From contig JAFSBS010000129.1 of NCBI GenBank assembly GCA_017437165.1, positions 1 through 8,165 of the forward strand: DNA of 8,165 nt, written 5' to 3'. Positions 1-6,322 of this stretch are shown here, piece by piece (position 1 is the first letter of the stretch; each line of letters starts with the position of its first letter). Origin of the DNA: Clostridia bacterium. Its GTDB lineage: Bacteria > Bacillota > Clostridia > Oscillospirales > Acutalibacteraceae. Made by a program: the position numbers and the translations under genes. The notes beneath the pieces are model-generated. The model was given only the letters and a program-made list of their open reading frames with translations. It was not told where the DNA came from and ran no database searches.

Positions 1-821
1 AGTGAACTGAATTCACTTGCAGATATGTATTTTAACTCAATAGGAGTAAGGCTTGAACTGATAGCCGCACTGCCTAATGTTGTGTGCTTTTTAATATCAA
101 GAGTTTTTATAAGTTGTTTAACTTTCGCTAACTCCATTGGTGTACCTGTAAGCCAGAAATCTCGGTTATTGTTTTCCATTTTCACAAGAGTTGGTGATAC
201 ACCGAGTGTTGAAAGTTGTGACATAAGAGTTTCAACTGAGATATATTTAACTGTGAATTTTGTAAGTGCTTGTTTATCTGCAAAACTTGCATTAAGAGTA
301 GCAGCGGCACCAACGTAAATAATATTATCTTGCTTTATGTAAGTCATATCTACCATACGGAGAACATAATCAATCGCTGTAAGAGGAGAAACACCCGGAA
401 GGTCAATAGTAACATTTGTTGTGTTACCTTTGAAAATCATTGTATAACCTGTATGTGCAAGAATTGTTTCAAGAACACCTATTAAATCAGCTTCTTTAAA
501 CTTTGCAGTTATTGTACTTGAAGAACCGAAAGAAGTAGTAGAGTCTTCGTGAACAGATGTTGCACCCGGAATATTTAAAGACTGCCCCGGAAAAAGAGTA
601 GCGGATGCAGAAATGTCATTCTCCTTTACAATACTTGCAACGGTAACACCGTATTTTGCTGCAATAGAAGAAAGTGTATCGCCTGATTTAACGGTATATG
701 TAGCCATATAGTCGTCAGGTGAACTACCTGCAGCAGACATTGGAAGCACTGCACCCATAAGCAAAATAAGTGAGAGTGCAAACATGCTGATTGTTTTCAA
801 TGCGCGATTTTTTAATTTCAT
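1..821 (-). CDS. Exported LysM protein with secretin-type N-domains (PilQ-like), C-terminus beyond window
   Basis: The frame is open from ATG at 821 to the left edge: 273 codons seen, with the C-terminus missing. The start is fixed by AGGAGG about 9 nt upstream. Residues 1-30 form a signal peptide (KLKNR, a hydrophobic core, then MSA-AG). Residues 41-85 are a LysM peptidoglycan-binding domain (YTVKSGDTLSSIAAKYGV ... PGQSLNIPG). Residues 104-170 fit an STN/N0 secretin domain (KFKEADLIGVLETI ... NVTIDLPGVSPLTAIDYVL ... IIYVG). Residues 186-243 fit a secretin N1 repeat (KFTVKYISVETLMSQL ... VKQLIKTLDI). A second N1-like repeat starts near 259 (PIELKYISASEF) and runs off the edge. In pili and type II secretion such domains line the channel below the secretin ring. 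Whether a ring domain follows is unknown. It follows the PilP-like gene by 73 nt, the P-then-Q order of pil operons. Domain calls are made by eye: LysM is certain, secretin N-domains likely. Confidence 0.85.
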   Translation of the reverse strand, partial: MKLKNRALKTISMFALSLILLMGAVLPMSAAGSSPDDYMATYTVKSGDTLSSIAAKYGVTVASIVKENDISASATLFPGQSLNIPGATSVHEDSTTSFGSSSTITAKFKEADLIGVLETILAHTGYTMIFKGNTTNVTIDLPGVSPLTAIDYVLRMVDMTYIKQDNIIYVGAAATLNASFADKQALTKFTVKYISVETLMSQLSTLGVSPTLVKMENNNRDFWLTGTPMELAKVKQLIKTLDIKKHTTLGSAAISSSLTPIELKYISASEFSS

Positions 822-894
822 CTCAGTTGTCCTCCTAGTAAAAGACCAGATTTTGATATGTAACATATCGTGTAATATATAAATTTAAGTTGTT

Positions 895-1419
895 TTAGAT
901 TTCGCTTTTAATTTTTTTAGTAGCGTTACCTGCTTTAAACAACACATAATCTTCATTTATTTCAATAACTTCCCAACTTGAGTCACCTACTGTTTCGCCA
1001 ACAGCAAGAATAAGGAAATCATTTTTTGAACCTATCTGAATAAGAGCAGTTTTAAGACCACTCGAACCACTTACGTAACCTTTGTACTTAGCAGTAGAGA
1101 GAATATCTGCTGAAAGAGGATCCTTGTTTATTATTTCAAGAACCTTATTATCGGTAATTGTATTGTCTCCCGGAAGAACTTCAACTACATTGGAGTTTGG
1201 ATTCTGTGTACCGGCATCTTTATCAGGGTCTTCGGTAATAACCTTGTCACCAAATACAATAATAAGAAATACTGCAACTATTATTAAAAAGCCGATAACC
1301 GGAACGATAATTTTCATTATCGGGTTTTTCTGGAAAAACTCCTCGATTTTAGGAAGAATGTTTATTTGCGGTTTCGGGTCTTTCTTGTTACCGCCTTTTC
1401 TTGTTAACTCAAGCGCCAT
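895..1419 (-). CDS. Small membrane-anchored PilP/GspC-like protein
   Basis: The product has 174 residues. ATG at 1419 is preceded by CCGGAGG at good spacing. The layout is a basic cytoplasmic N-terminus (RKGGNKKDPK), one membrane helix at about 35-57 (IMKIIVPVIGFLIIVAVFL), an acidic Asp/Asn/Pro-rich linker (58-95), and a small C-terminal beta domain (about 104-174). The C-terminal part (YKGYVSGSSGLKTALIQIG ... ILAVGETVGDSSWEVIEINED ... LFKAGNATKKI) has the cadence of the PilP/GspC homology region: G-x-V, ALI, a VGE/GD turn, V-x-x-I-x-x-D-x-V and a closing G-x-x-x-x-x-I. In pilus and type II secretion machines this domain contacts the secretin N0 domain, which fits the next gene downstream. 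PilM, PilN and PilO are not upstream, so this would be a reduced or split locus. The family call is by pattern only; an unrelated single-pass protein remains possible. Confidence 0.62.
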   Translation of the reverse strand: MALELTRKGGNKKDPKPQINILPKIEEFFQKNPIMKIIVPVIGFLIIVAVFLIIVFGDKVITEDPDKDAGTQNPNSNVVEVLPGDNTITDNKVLEIINKDPLSADILSTAKYKGYVSGSSGLKTALIQIGSKNDFLILAVGETVGDSSWEVIEINEDYVLFKAGNATKKIKSEI

Positions 1420-1469
1420 AAATAAAGCCTCCGGATTTTCTTAAGTAAACTAATTTTTTAATACCCTAC

Positions 1470-1491
1470 AAATGTATCGGTATATACATTT
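1470..1491. promoter_or_regulatory. Perfect inverted repeat near the start of the pil-like transcript
   Basis: AAATGTAT (1470-1477) and ATACATTT (1484-1491) form 8-bp perfect arms around six bases. The dyad abuts the proposed -10 box (1492-1497) and covers the expected transcription start near 1485. It could be an operator for a dimeric repressor or a small hairpin at the 5' end of the mRNA. No regulator gene is nearby to choose between these. Confidence 0.45.
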
Positions 1492-1520
1492 ACTATATTT
1501 CTACTCATAAAATGTGTTAA
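1492..1520 (-). promoter_or_regulatory. Vegetative-type promoter for the PilP-like/LysM gene pair
   Basis: On the minus strand TTAACA (1515-1520) and TATAGT (1492-1497) are separated by exactly 17 bp, close to the sigma-A consensus. The start would fall near 1485, giving a leader of about 65 nt before ATG 1419. The upstream BY-kinase gene ends in a strong terminator, so a promoter is required in this gap. The gap is AT-rich, so chance matches are possible. Confidence 0.55.
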
Positions 1521-1842
1521 AAATATCCAAATAATCTTTGAATTTTGGGCATAATACACCTATGTGAGTATATCTCATTCCTAATCATACTACAAGTTTT
1601 GTAAATAATCAATATATTTTTTTTTATTCGGTGTAAAAAATGCAGACCAAATTTTGTCGAAAAGTTACAAAAATGTCATAATTTTGAAGGCAAAATCACA
1701 CGTTTTTATTATTCTTATGAAAATGTTTACAAATTATTCATATATTAAACATCACTTTGCATAAATCACATTCCCGAAATATTCACATTAGCATTATCCC
1801 AACCCACCTATGGTGAAATGAGTTTTCCAAATCCAACTGAAC
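1498..1842. other. Intergenic stretch without a recognised gene
   Basis: Apart from the -35 box of the downstream promoter, I see no credible gene between the BY-kinase terminator and that promoter. The sequence is AT-rich, with T-runs around 1617-1625 and only short imperfect dyads (for example TGAG/CTCA at 1565-1577). It is probably upstream regulatory sequence for the pil-like unit. No riboswitch or tRNA shape was recognised. Confidence 0.5.
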
Positions 1843-1883
1843 AAAAAAACACTCTCACACAAAAAGTGTAAGAGTGTTTTTTT
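1843..1883 (-). terminator. Rho-independent terminator of the BY-kinase gene
   Basis: The stem pairs ACACTCT (1849-1855) with AGAGTGT (1871-1877), then CACA-type pairs 1857-1860 with 1866-1869 across one C/A mismatch, and has an A5 loop on the plus strand. Runs of seven A (1843-1849) and T (1877-1883) flank it, giving a U-tract on the minus-strand transcript. It begins five bases after the kinase stop codon. The near symmetry means it could also stop plus-strand transcription. Confidence 0.9.
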
Positions 1884-1887
1884 ATTT

Positions 1888-3411
1888 TTATCTTGAACTT
1901 CTTCTGCCTGAAGAATTCGCTGATTGCTGACTTCTGTAATAACTTGATGCGTAAGCATTTGCATAACCATAACCACCAATTTTGTGATAACCGCCATACG
2001 CACTTGAGAAATAACCACCACGAGAAAGGAATTTCGGGTCAGCATAGTTATAAATGCAACCAAGAATATCTGACTTTGTAGTCATAAGATCTGATAAAGC
2101 ATACTCAACCTGTGAAAGTGAAACTTTACCTTCAGAAGCAACGAAAATAATTGAATCGGCATAGTTTGCAACGATTGCGGCGTCAGCAACGACACCCGCC
2201 GGTGGACAGTCAATAACAACATAGTCGAAGTTTTTTCTTGCTTCTTCAACGATTGCTTCCATACCCTTTGAAGCGAGAACTTCAGATGGGTCAACTGTCT
2301 GTGTATCAGAAATGAGAAGATACAAATTATATCTTTCAACATATTTAACTGCTTCGTCAAATGTTTTCTGACCACTTACAATTTCATAAATACCACGGTC
2401 ACCATCAAGAGAGATACCGAGAGTTTTACAAACAGCAGGTCTTCTTAAATCGGCATCAATAAGAATAACCGATTTACCGCTTTTTGCAAGAGAAAGTGCA
2501 ATGTTTGCAGAACAAGTTGTTTTGCCTTCACTTTCAGTAGAACTTGTAACAGCAAAAACAGAGTAACCTTTTTTAAGTTTTGTTGATTCAAGTTTAGTTC
2601 TTATAAGTTTAAATGTTTCAATGAACGGAAGACCAACATTTCTGTCTGTAATAAGAAGTCTTGAGATACTTGATTTTTTAGTATCAATTTTAGAAACGAT
2701 AGCCATAATACTAACGCCATATTTATTTTTAATATCTTCACTTGAAAGAAGTATGTTCTGAATTTTACTTCTTACAACTACAATAACGACTGCTAAAATG
2801 ACACCGAATAATAACCCTGCAAGTGTATAAATAAATATTGATGTATCGGTTTGAAGTTCTGAAGGAGTCGGGTTGTCGGCAATAGTAAAGTTTGCTGTAG
2901 GGAATACTTTTGTAGTGAATTGCTCGTAATTATCCTTTATAGCATTTGAAACTGCATTTGACAGTGCTTTATCTTCAGAAGTAACGGTAATATACACAAG
3001 GGTACCATCTGTAAGAAGTGAAACATTGAGTAATCTTCTCAAGTAACCTTTTTCGTAAGTTTTACCGGTTTTTTCTTTAATATCTTTTTGAATTATAGAA
3101 ACAAAGTCGTTACCGTTTTCAATAAGATTTTTAAAGTTGTTAGCAATCATACCGGAAGCCTGTGCGTCAGATTGAGTAACATAAAGAGACGCAGAACCCG
3201 CAATATCCTTATCTTTGTTAGAAACGTTGAAAATAATCTGAGAAGAATATTGTTCAGTATAAGTAATTCTTGATAAAATGAAACCGAATAATCCGAAAAC
3301 AATCATAAAGATTACAATTACCCACCATTTTTTTACAAGAATATTTATAAGTCTTAAAAAGGAATACAGACTGGTATCGTCTTCATAATTTGTTTTTTCT
3401 TCGTAAGCCAT
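1888..3411 (-). CDS. Polysaccharide co-polymerase / bacterial tyrosine kinase (Wzz-CapB fusion)
   Basis: The product has 507 residues from ATG 3411, preceded by CAGGTG; an in-frame GTG at 3420 is a weaker start. An N-terminal Wzz domain is bracketed by two membrane helices (about 28-46 and 191-214) with an extracytoplasmic part between them. The cytoplasmic BY-kinase domain has an ExxK/R-type oligomerisation helix (ETFKLIRTKLES, 265-276), Walker A (STESEGKTT, K297), Walker A' (VILIDADLRRP, 315-325) and Walker B (VVIDCPPAG, from 398). The tail carries eight tyrosines at 467-492, the usual autophosphorylation cluster. Such proteins set chain length and control export of capsule or exopolysaccharide through cycles of tail phosphorylation. 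Transducer and kinase are in one polypeptide, whereas well-studied Firmicutes often split them (CapA/CapB, YwqC/YwqD). No glycosyltransferase, flippase or phosphatase gene is in the window. Function is secure; the polysaccharide is unknown. Confidence 0.95.
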   Translation of the reverse strand: MAYEEKTNYEDDTSLYSFLRLINILVKKWWVIVIFMIVFGLFGFILSRITYTEQYSSQIIFNVSNKDKDIAGSASLYVTQSDAQASGMIANNFKNLIENGNDFVSIIQKDIKEKTGKTYEKGYLRRLLNVSLLTDGTLVYITVTSEDKALSNAVSNAIKDNYEQFTTKVFPTANFTIADNPTPSELQTDTSIFIYTLAGLLFGVILAVVIVVVRSKIQNILLSSEDIKNKYGVSIMAIVSKIDTKKSSISRLLITDRNVGLPFIETFKLIRTKLESTKLKKGYSVFAVTSSTESEGKTTCSANIALSLAKSGKSVILIDADLRRPAVCKTLGISLDGDRGIYEIVSGQKTFDEAVKYVERYNLYLLISDTQTVDPSEVLASKGMEAIVEEARKNFDYVVIDCPPAGVVADAAIVANYADSIIFVASEGKVSLSQVEYALSDLMTTKSDILGCIYNYADPKFLSRGGYFSSAYGGYHKIGGYGYANAYASSYYRSQQSANSSGRRSSR

Positions 3412-3461
3412 ATAATTCACCTGACCCTGTACTTGAATTTATTTTTAAACATTCAAATTGT

Positions 3462-3491
3462 ATTATAACATAAGTAGTATAGTTTCTACAA
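3462..3491 (-). promoter_or_regulatory. Extended -10 promoter for the BY-kinase gene
   Basis: On the minus strand a perfect TATAAT (3462-3467) is preceded by TG-T, an extended -10 motif. TTGTAG (3486-3491) lies 18 bp upstream as a -35 box. The start would be near 3455, a leader of about 45 nt. The -35 box begins 18 bp after the stop of the preceding nucleotidyltransferase gene, so the kinase can be transcribed independently. No clear terminator separates the two genes, so read-through is also possible. Confidence 0.7.
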
Positions 3492-3508
3492 GGGGGTTTT
3501 CAAAAAAT

Positions 3509-4693
3509 TTACAATCCGACATTTTTAAGAAATTCTTCTTGTTTATTTTTGTTTATTTCATCTACTGATGAAATTCCGTTTGCTTCATTTTTAATTCTGT
3601 TTGCCTGAGTAACAGAACTTAATATTCTTAAACCCCAGAAAGCCGGCAGTAAAATTTTACTTTTTTTTAAAACGGGATATCTGTAACACATTGTTTCATA
3701 AGGGGGGAAAAGCCTTTTTATAAAGTATTCATTTTTATTTTCACTCATACCCATTCTGAGAACACCGTTAACATAGTAGTTTATATCTGTTCCGTAAGCA
3801 CCGCTCAAAATAACATAATCTGCCATTTGTTCAGTAACTTCGTCACTCTCCTCACCCATAAACCACACTTTAGTAAGTTTTGAAAATTTCTTGTTGAAAT
3901 CTTCAAGACCGCTTTCTTTCAGATATTTATATAAAATATTTTCGTCGCATTGTGGCACAAGATTTTTCATAATATAGTAGTGGTCAATTACACTTTTAAT
4001 TCCCGTACCGGCTGTTGCAAAATGATGCGCAGTGTGTGAAAGAAGATAAACATACAATTCTTCTTTTGTCATTGATTTTTCGTAAGAATTTTCTTTAGAA
4101 ATGAGTCTTTCATAAACATCTTTATAGAAATCATAACCCAAATCGAAATCATATTTTAACTCTCTGTGTAAATCAACATTTAAAAACGGTTTTTTAGAAA
4201 GAGAACAGTCTTTTTCATCGACAGAAATTTTCTTATAACCTCTGTCTTCCATCACTTTTATTGCATCCTGAAATTTTTCAGGATTTACATATATATCTAT
4301 ATCAAGCATAAAACGCATTTCGGGAACATCATAAAGTGAAGATATTTTTAAACCCTTCAAGAAACAATGCTCAATTTTTTCATTATCGAAACATTTTGAA
4401 AGTTCCTGTACTTCGCGTTCCTGGGCAGTATGCCTTGCGGCAGTTTTAAAAAGTTCCTGATTAAATTTTTCTTTTATTTCTTTCCCTAAATCATATTTTT
4501 CTGCACAGTAAGCCACCATACCGCTTATTCTGTGAGCATACGCGAGTTTCAGAATGCGCGAAAAATCTGTACCTTCGGGAATATCTGCTTTTTTGTCATT
4601 TATTATTCCGTCTAATACCTTTATAAGTTTTTTGCCTGTATCAAGGCAAGAAGCAGTTTTTTGTTGTTCGGTTGGTTCGGTAATATTTGCCAT
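3509..4693 (-). CDS. Nucleotidyltransferase-fold protein (NTP_transf_5 type)
   Basis: The product has 394 residues. ATG 4693 follows AGGAGA at ideal spacing, 24 nt after the S24/S26 gene. The signature is that of the large uncharacterised nucleotidyltransferases: LKGLKISSLYD (112-122), then R127 and D131-I-D133 (the metal-binding DxD of the Pol-beta fold), a third acidic residue in VDLHREL (D174), and a His-rich helical part (SHTAHH, 219-224) ending in VIDHYY. The N-terminal 100 residues are helical. Known members accompany lasso-peptide, PqqD and polysaccharide gene sets, where they are proposed to transfer a nucleotide or phosphate group; the substrate here is unknown. It is the last gene of the HprK-PqqD-S26 operon, so a role in modifying the same substrate is plausible. 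The residue pattern supports an active enzyme. Confidence 0.85.
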   Translation of the reverse strand: MANITEPTEQQKTASCLDTGKKLIKVLDGIINDKKADIPEGTDFSRILKLAYAHRISGMVAYCAEKYDLGKEIKEKFNQELFKTAARHTAQEREVQELSKCFDNEKIEHCFLKGLKISSLYDVPEMRFMLDIDIYVNPEKFQDAIKVMEDRGYKKISVDEKDCSLSKKPFLNVDLHRELKYDFDLGYDFYKDVYERLISKENSYEKSMTKEELYVYLLSHTAHHFATAGTGIKSVIDHYYIMKNLVPQCDENILYKYLKESGLEDFNKKFSKLTKVWFMGEESDEVTEQMADYVILSGAYGTDINYYVNGVLRMGMSENKNEYFIKRLFPPYETMCYRYPVLKKSKILLPAFWGLRILSSVTQANRIKNEANGISSVDEINKNKQEEFLKNVGL

Positions 4694-4717
4694 AAAAGTC
4701 TCCTGCCTTTTTAATTT

Positions 4718-5173
4718 TCAATTCTTGATTTTAGATGCATAGTACCTCACCCTCTTATACGGATACCTTACATTAAGAAGAGCAAGTCCGAGTTTTACGT
4801 ACTTCTGATATTTTTTATTGGTTGCCGAAAAAGTTTTACCGTCACGGGTGATTTCTGAAACAATGCCGATAATCTGTGAATGTTCAATGTTGTATTCTTT
4901 TAAAAACTGATTGTCACCACACATAATATAATTACCATTTTTATCAATATCTACTATTCTGTGAAGCACAAAAGTGCCGTCTTTTCTTCTATATAATGGT
5001 AAGTCACCTTTTTTCAGAGGTTCTTCGCACTTTTTGAGTGTAACAGCATCTCTCCCCTGCACTAAAAGCGGAAGCATACTTGTTCCCGTAATCGGAATTG
5101 TGAAAGTTTTATTATTCTTAAAAGCTTCTTCTATAAATGGAAGAAGCTCTTGCATAGTTACCTTGTTATTCAT
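4718..5173 (-). CDS. S24/S26-family peptidase without membrane anchor
   Basis: From ATG 5173 the product has 151 residues; an in-frame TTG at 5182 would add three and overlap the PqqD gene. I prefer ATG because it sits one base after that gene's TGA (TGATATG), an arrangement suited to translational coupling, with no clear ribosome site of its own. Motifs are GTSMLPLL with nucleophile S32, a KKGDLPLYRR strand, LHRI with H71, and GDN at 86-88. These match the Ser-His SipW/Sec11-like branch of S26 and the equivalent S24 fold. No N- or C-terminal hydrophobic helix is visible, so unlike signal peptidase it should be cytosolic. Substrate cleavage, perhaps of a leader bound by the neighbouring PqqD protein, is inference. 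The basic C-terminus (YPYKRVRYYASKIK) is unusual and might bind membrane or nucleic acid. Confidence 0.85.
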   Translation of the reverse strand: MNNKVTMQELLPFIEEAFKNNKTFTIPITGTSMLPLLVQGRDAVTLKKCEEPLKKGDLPLYRRKDGTFVLHRIVDIDKNGNYIMCGDNQFLKEYNIEHSQIIGIVSEITRDGKTFSATNKKYQKYVKLGLALLNVRYPYKRVRYYASKIKN

Positions 5174-5174
5174 A

Positions 5175-5444
5175 TCAATCAATTAAAATCTCATATTTAC
5201 GAAGTTTATTTAAGAAGTAATTTATATCTTCTTTGAGTATTTCATCATCAACTTCGGCAAAATTCTTTTTCATATCTTCTAAAATCCCGTCAACATCTTT
5301 ATTTGCTTCAAGAGATTCCCATATTACTTTTGCAGACGGGTTAAGTTTTATCATACCATTTATTTTTCCTACTGCTTCACCTACAGGCATTACAACAGTT
5401 TCACCCGCTATATTTTTCAAAACAAAATTTTCACTGAGTTTCAT
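5175..5444 (-). CDS. PqqD-like peptide-binding protein (RiPP recognition element)
   Basis: The product has 89 residues. ATG 5444 has an excellent AAAAGGAG site lying in the last codons of the HprK-like gene; the junction is TAA-TT-ATG. The length and layout are those of stand-alone PqqD: an N-terminal three-strand sheet (FVLKNIAGETVVMPVGEA), the conserved N-x-x-A-x-x-I-W turn (NPSAKVIWESLE, about 55-66), and two to three helices with the acidic EDMKKNF / EILKEDINYFLNKL run. Members bind the leader of a precursor peptide and present it to modifying enzymes; they also occur beside HprK-like proteins in lasso and polysaccharide clusters. Its partners here are the adjacent enzymes. The possible substrates in the window are the two small peptides at 7231-7533, which is inference from domain logic. 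Confidence 0.85.
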   Translation of the reverse strand: MKLSENFVLKNIAGETVVMPVGEAVGKINGMIKLNPSAKVIWESLEANKDVDGILEDMKKNFAEVDDEILKEDINYFLNKLRKYEILID

Positions 5445-5446
5445 AA

Positions 5447-6145
5447 TTAACTCCTTTTCATTGCGTTATAAGATGTAATAACTGCTTCTTCTGAAATATT
5501 ACATTTCATTTTAAAAACAGGCACATCTGAAAGTATTTTATCTAAAATTTCCATAAAGGAAATCATATATTCTTTTTTGTTTGGTCTTACAGTCTGATTC
5601 ATAAAATCAAACATGACATCACTGCCTGATACCCTTTCAATTTCATTAGTTTCACCACGTGAAAGAAAAGTTATTCCTGCAATTTCTGTTTTAGTGTTTA
5701 CACTTTCGTCAAATTTACCACTCCAGGGAGTGCCGAATGCGTAATATTTTTCGCCAACTTTTCTTATTGCGGGTTTGTCATCATTAAGAATTTCAGCTGT
5801 CGGAAATTTTTTGAGCCACAAATGAGTGTGTGTAGATTTTCCTGTACCGGAATTTGCCGAAAAAAGATAAGCGTAATTTTCATACTGTACACAAGATGCG
5901 TGAAGCAAGACGCCATCATATTTTATAAGTTCCGTATAAAAACAAGAACCTGTGTAAAGATATTCACATTCTTCGAGCGTTAATTCCGGATGTTCGTTTT
6001 GTCGGTCAATAAAAAACTGCTCACTTATCGGAATGACAATATCCGCTTCTTTTTCTCCGTTATACATATACGGACCAAGGCGGGATTTAAGTAATTCATA
6101 TCTTGGGGTTATTTCGACGATTAAGTCAGCGACTGATAATTTCAT
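5447..6145 (-). CDS. HPr kinase-like P-loop protein (HprK-related)
   Basis: The product has 232 residues. ATG 6145 is preceded by AAAGGA about 10 nt upstream. Residues 80-130 carry the HprK core: LLHAS (H82), a strand, Walker A ANSGTGKST (97-105, K103), and LNDDKPAIR with the acidic pair D122-D123 that matches the catalytic ADD of HPr kinase. It is shorter than true HPr kinase/phosphorylase (about 310) and lacks its N-terminal domain, so it is unlikely to act on HPr in catabolite control. Relatives in lasso-peptide clusters phosphorylate the precursor peptide. It heads a four-gene operon with near-zero gaps to the PqqD-like gene. A weak AT-rich promoter (TTGTTT at 6201-6206, 17 bp, TATTTT at 6178-6183) can be drawn upstream, with its -35 inside the end of the DUF559 element; I give it low weight. 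Confidence 0.88.
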   Translation of the reverse strand: MKLSVADLIVEITPRYELLKSRLGPYMYNGEKEADIVIPISEQFFIDRQNEHPELTLEECEYLYTGSCFYTELIKYDGVLLHASCVQYENYAYLFSANSGTGKSTHTHLWLKKFPTAEILNDDKPAIRKVGEKYYAFGTPWSGKFDESVNTKTEIAGITFLSRGETNEIERVSGSDVMFDFMNQTVRPNKKEYMISFMEILDKILSDVPVFKMKCNISEEAVITSYNAMKRS

Positions 6146-6224
6146 TTTTGTGATTTCCTTTTGTGTGTTGGTTTAGTAAAATATTTAGATAATTTTAAAA
6201 AAACAAAAAGTAATTGCGACAACA

Positions 6225-6250
6225 TACCTCTCTTCGAAGAGAGGGGGACC
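6225..6250 (+). repeat. Left 26-bp terminal inverted repeat, self-palindromic
   Basis: This stretch equals the reverse complement of 6891-6916 at every position. Bases 6227-6244 are themselves a perfect palindrome (CCTCTCTTCGAAGAGAGG), able to form a 9-bp stem or cruciform. It lies about 80 bp upstream of the HprK-like start codon. Confidence 0.9.
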
Positions 6251-6260
6251 GCGCGTAAGC

Positions 6261-6276
6261 GTGGTGGAGAGTTCTT
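6261..6276 (+). repeat. Inner inverted repeat, left copy
   Basis: GTGGTGGAGAGTTCTT occurs here and, inverted, at 6799-6814. On this side only ten bases (GCGCGTAAGC) separate it from the outer repeat, against 76 on the other side, so the two ends are not simple mirror images. A short hairpin (CTTTG/CAAAG near 6274-6286) followed by six T lies just inside; it points toward the plus strand and is weak. Confidence 0.8.
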
Positions 6277-6322
6277 TGACACAAAGCTTTTTTAACGCAA
6301 AGCTCATCGGTTACTCTGCAAA

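Noticed and set aside
1082..1444. 120-codon plus-strand frame
   Set aside because: It is the antisense of the PilP-like gene. Its hydrophobic stretch only mirrors the membrane helix of the real gene, and no start signal precedes it.
1794..2063. Open frame of 89 codons overlapping the end of the BY-kinase gene
   Set aside because: It runs in another frame across the kinase tail and terminator, has no ribosome site, and its sequence resembles no protein; it is a shadow of the Tyr/Gly-rich tail.
4711..4730. AATTTTCAATT-like stretch similar to the tandem repeat at 7067-7094
   Set aside because: It coincides with the last codons and stop of the S24/S26 gene; the similarity is short and expected in AT-rich DNA.
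3509..6145. Lasso-peptide biosynthetic cluster
   Set aside because: PqqD, HprK-like and nucleotidyltransferase parts fit, but there is no asparagine-synthetase-like cyclase, no transglutaminase-like protease, and the peptides lack the expected Gly/Cys-1 with Asp/Glu at 7-9 behind a usual lasso leader.
5447..6145. True HPr kinase/phosphorylase of carbon catabolite repression
   Set aside because: The protein is about 80 residues too short, lacks the N-terminal domain, and sits with PqqD and a peptidase rather than lgt or similar partners.
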